DNA of 64,000 nt, from positions 1 through 64,000 of the forward strand of contig JAIXYT010000007.1 in assembly GCA_027490095.1 (NCBI GenBank). Direction: 5' to 3'. Both the position numbers and the translations under genes were made by a program. Within the stretch, counting starts at the first letter, position 1. Each line of letters begins with the position of its first letter. The stretch comes from Sphingomonadales bacterium (GTDB lineage: Bacteria > Pseudomonadota > Alphaproteobacteria > Sphingomonadales > Sphingomonadaceae). A model generated the notes under the pieces. It saw nothing but the letters and a program-made list of their open reading frames with translations. It was not told where the DNA came from and did not search any database. Shown piece after piece: positions 63,588 to 64,000 of this stretch.

Positions 63588-64000
63588 GTGATCACGGGGC
63601 CAGCTGCATTGGGTGCGCCCATGCAGCTGGCTTTCGTGCCGGTCGATATCGACCGCGCGCTGGAGTGGTGGACCGGCCGGATGAAGGCCGGTCCCTTCTT
63701 TCATCTGCCGCATGTGGTGCTGGAGGACGTGCGGTATCGGGGCGCGCCGACGGCGCCCGATTTCAGCCTGTGGCTGGGATACTGGGGCAACATGCAGGTG
63801 GAGCTGATCGTGCAGCATGACGACGCGCCCTCCATCTATTCGGCCGGTTTCCCGGGCGTCGGGGAGGACGGGCGGCTGCACCATATGTGCCTGCTGGTGG
63901 ACGATGTGGCAGCGGCGATTGCTGCGGTGGGCCCTGCCGAGATGCTGCAGGAGGGCATTGTGCCGGGCGGCGGGGCGGTTGCCTATGTGCAGCCGCCGGT
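63588..64000 (+). CDS. VOC/glyoxalase-fold protein, partial (cut by window edge)
   Basis: The frame from the GTG at 63588 (or ATG at 63621) to the window end has about 137 codons without a stop, starting QLAFVPVDIDRALEWWTGRM and continuing LWLGYWGNMQVELIVQHDDA and DGRLHHMCLLVDDVAAAIAA. The betaalphabetabetabeta repeat with metal-ligand-like His and Glu (VELI, HHMCLLVDD) points to the vicinal-oxygen-chelate superfamily, glyoxalase_4 type. It lies 13 nt after the TonB receptor stop. Being truncated, it is absent from the ORF track; function is undetermined. Confidence 0.75.
   Translation, partial: MITGPAALGAPMQLAFVPVDIDRALEWWTGRMKAGPFFHLPHVVLEDVRYRGAPTAPDFSLWLGYWGNMQVELIVQHDDAPSIYSAGFPGVGEDGRLHHMCLLVDDVAAAIAAVGPAEMLQEGIVPGGGAVAYVQPP

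Noticed and set aside
61553-63622. 689-codon minus-strand ORF antisense to the TonB receptor
   Set aside because: Composition is Arg/Val/Gly-biased with no recognisable domain; it is a shadow of a certain TonB-dependent receptor frame.

Overview
The window is GC-rich, single-copy chromosomal DNA from an alphaproteobacterium, most likely a sphingomonad (Sphingomonadales); the order is an inference from gene content and style. Supporting signs are a Ros/MucR regulator, a Fur protein without the CxxC zinc pair, the miaB-phoH-ybeY-corC block, an intracellular PHB depolymerase with a Cys lipase box, and dense TGATG/ATGA gene overlaps. No prophage, insertion sequence, CRISPR array or rRNA operon was seen. 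Two tRNA genes, Pro(UGG) and Thr(GGU), are present.

Layout. 1-2.1 kb: clpX (cut by the window edge), a GNAT acetyltransferase and clpP, all minus. 2.2-21.7 kb: a large motility region with a lytic transglycosylase, flhA and fliA; a 42 % GC orphan membrane gene; a 730-residue flagellin (minus); a pseudouridine synthase; flgM and flgA (minus); the contiguous operon flgBCDEFGHIJKL; and motAB. A consistent regulatory layer is readable: a sigma-54 promoter with two upstream palindromes precedes flgB, and TAAA-N15-GCCG-type sigma-28 boxes precede flagellin, flgM and motA. 21.7-28.5 kb: uvrC, an unrecognised small gene pair with a Cys-rich second member, a class A beta-lactamase, a GST, a glycerophosphodiesterase, two hotdog thioesterases and sufE. 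28.5-32.5 kb: an enlarged phage-shock (Psp) operon with divergent pspF.

32.5-42.8 kb is a minus-strand housekeeping run: corC, ybeY, phoH, miaB, plsC, fur, mucR, rimI, tsaB, a nitroreductase, nfuA, a universal stress protein, a membrane protein and a lipoprotein. 42.9-51.5 kb holds tRNA-Pro, an AraC regulator and a plus-strand series of exported proteins: two that share a new-looking WWN/TVDGR domain, an L,D-transpeptidase, a lipoprotein, an M13 metallopeptidase and an S10 carboxypeptidase. 51.7-64 kb holds an AI-2E-type permease, tRNA-Thr, a PhoPQ-like two-component system with a PepSY protein, Uup, divergent PHB-mobilisation genes phaZ/bdhA with a CTGC-N3-GCAG operator, cfa, a TonB-dependent receptor and a truncated VOC-fold gene.

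The most interesting observations are: (i) the Psp operon, where three extra small membrane proteins and the tail of PspC repeat a PspB-like C-terminal signature, led by a 60-residue membrane ORF behind a sigma-54 promoter; (ii) the triplicated exported WWN domain next to envelope enzymes; (iii) the unassigned 89-aa/133-aa Cys-rich pair; (iv) a flagellin whose central region is an internal duplication; and (v) the AT-rich orphan gene inside the flagellar region.
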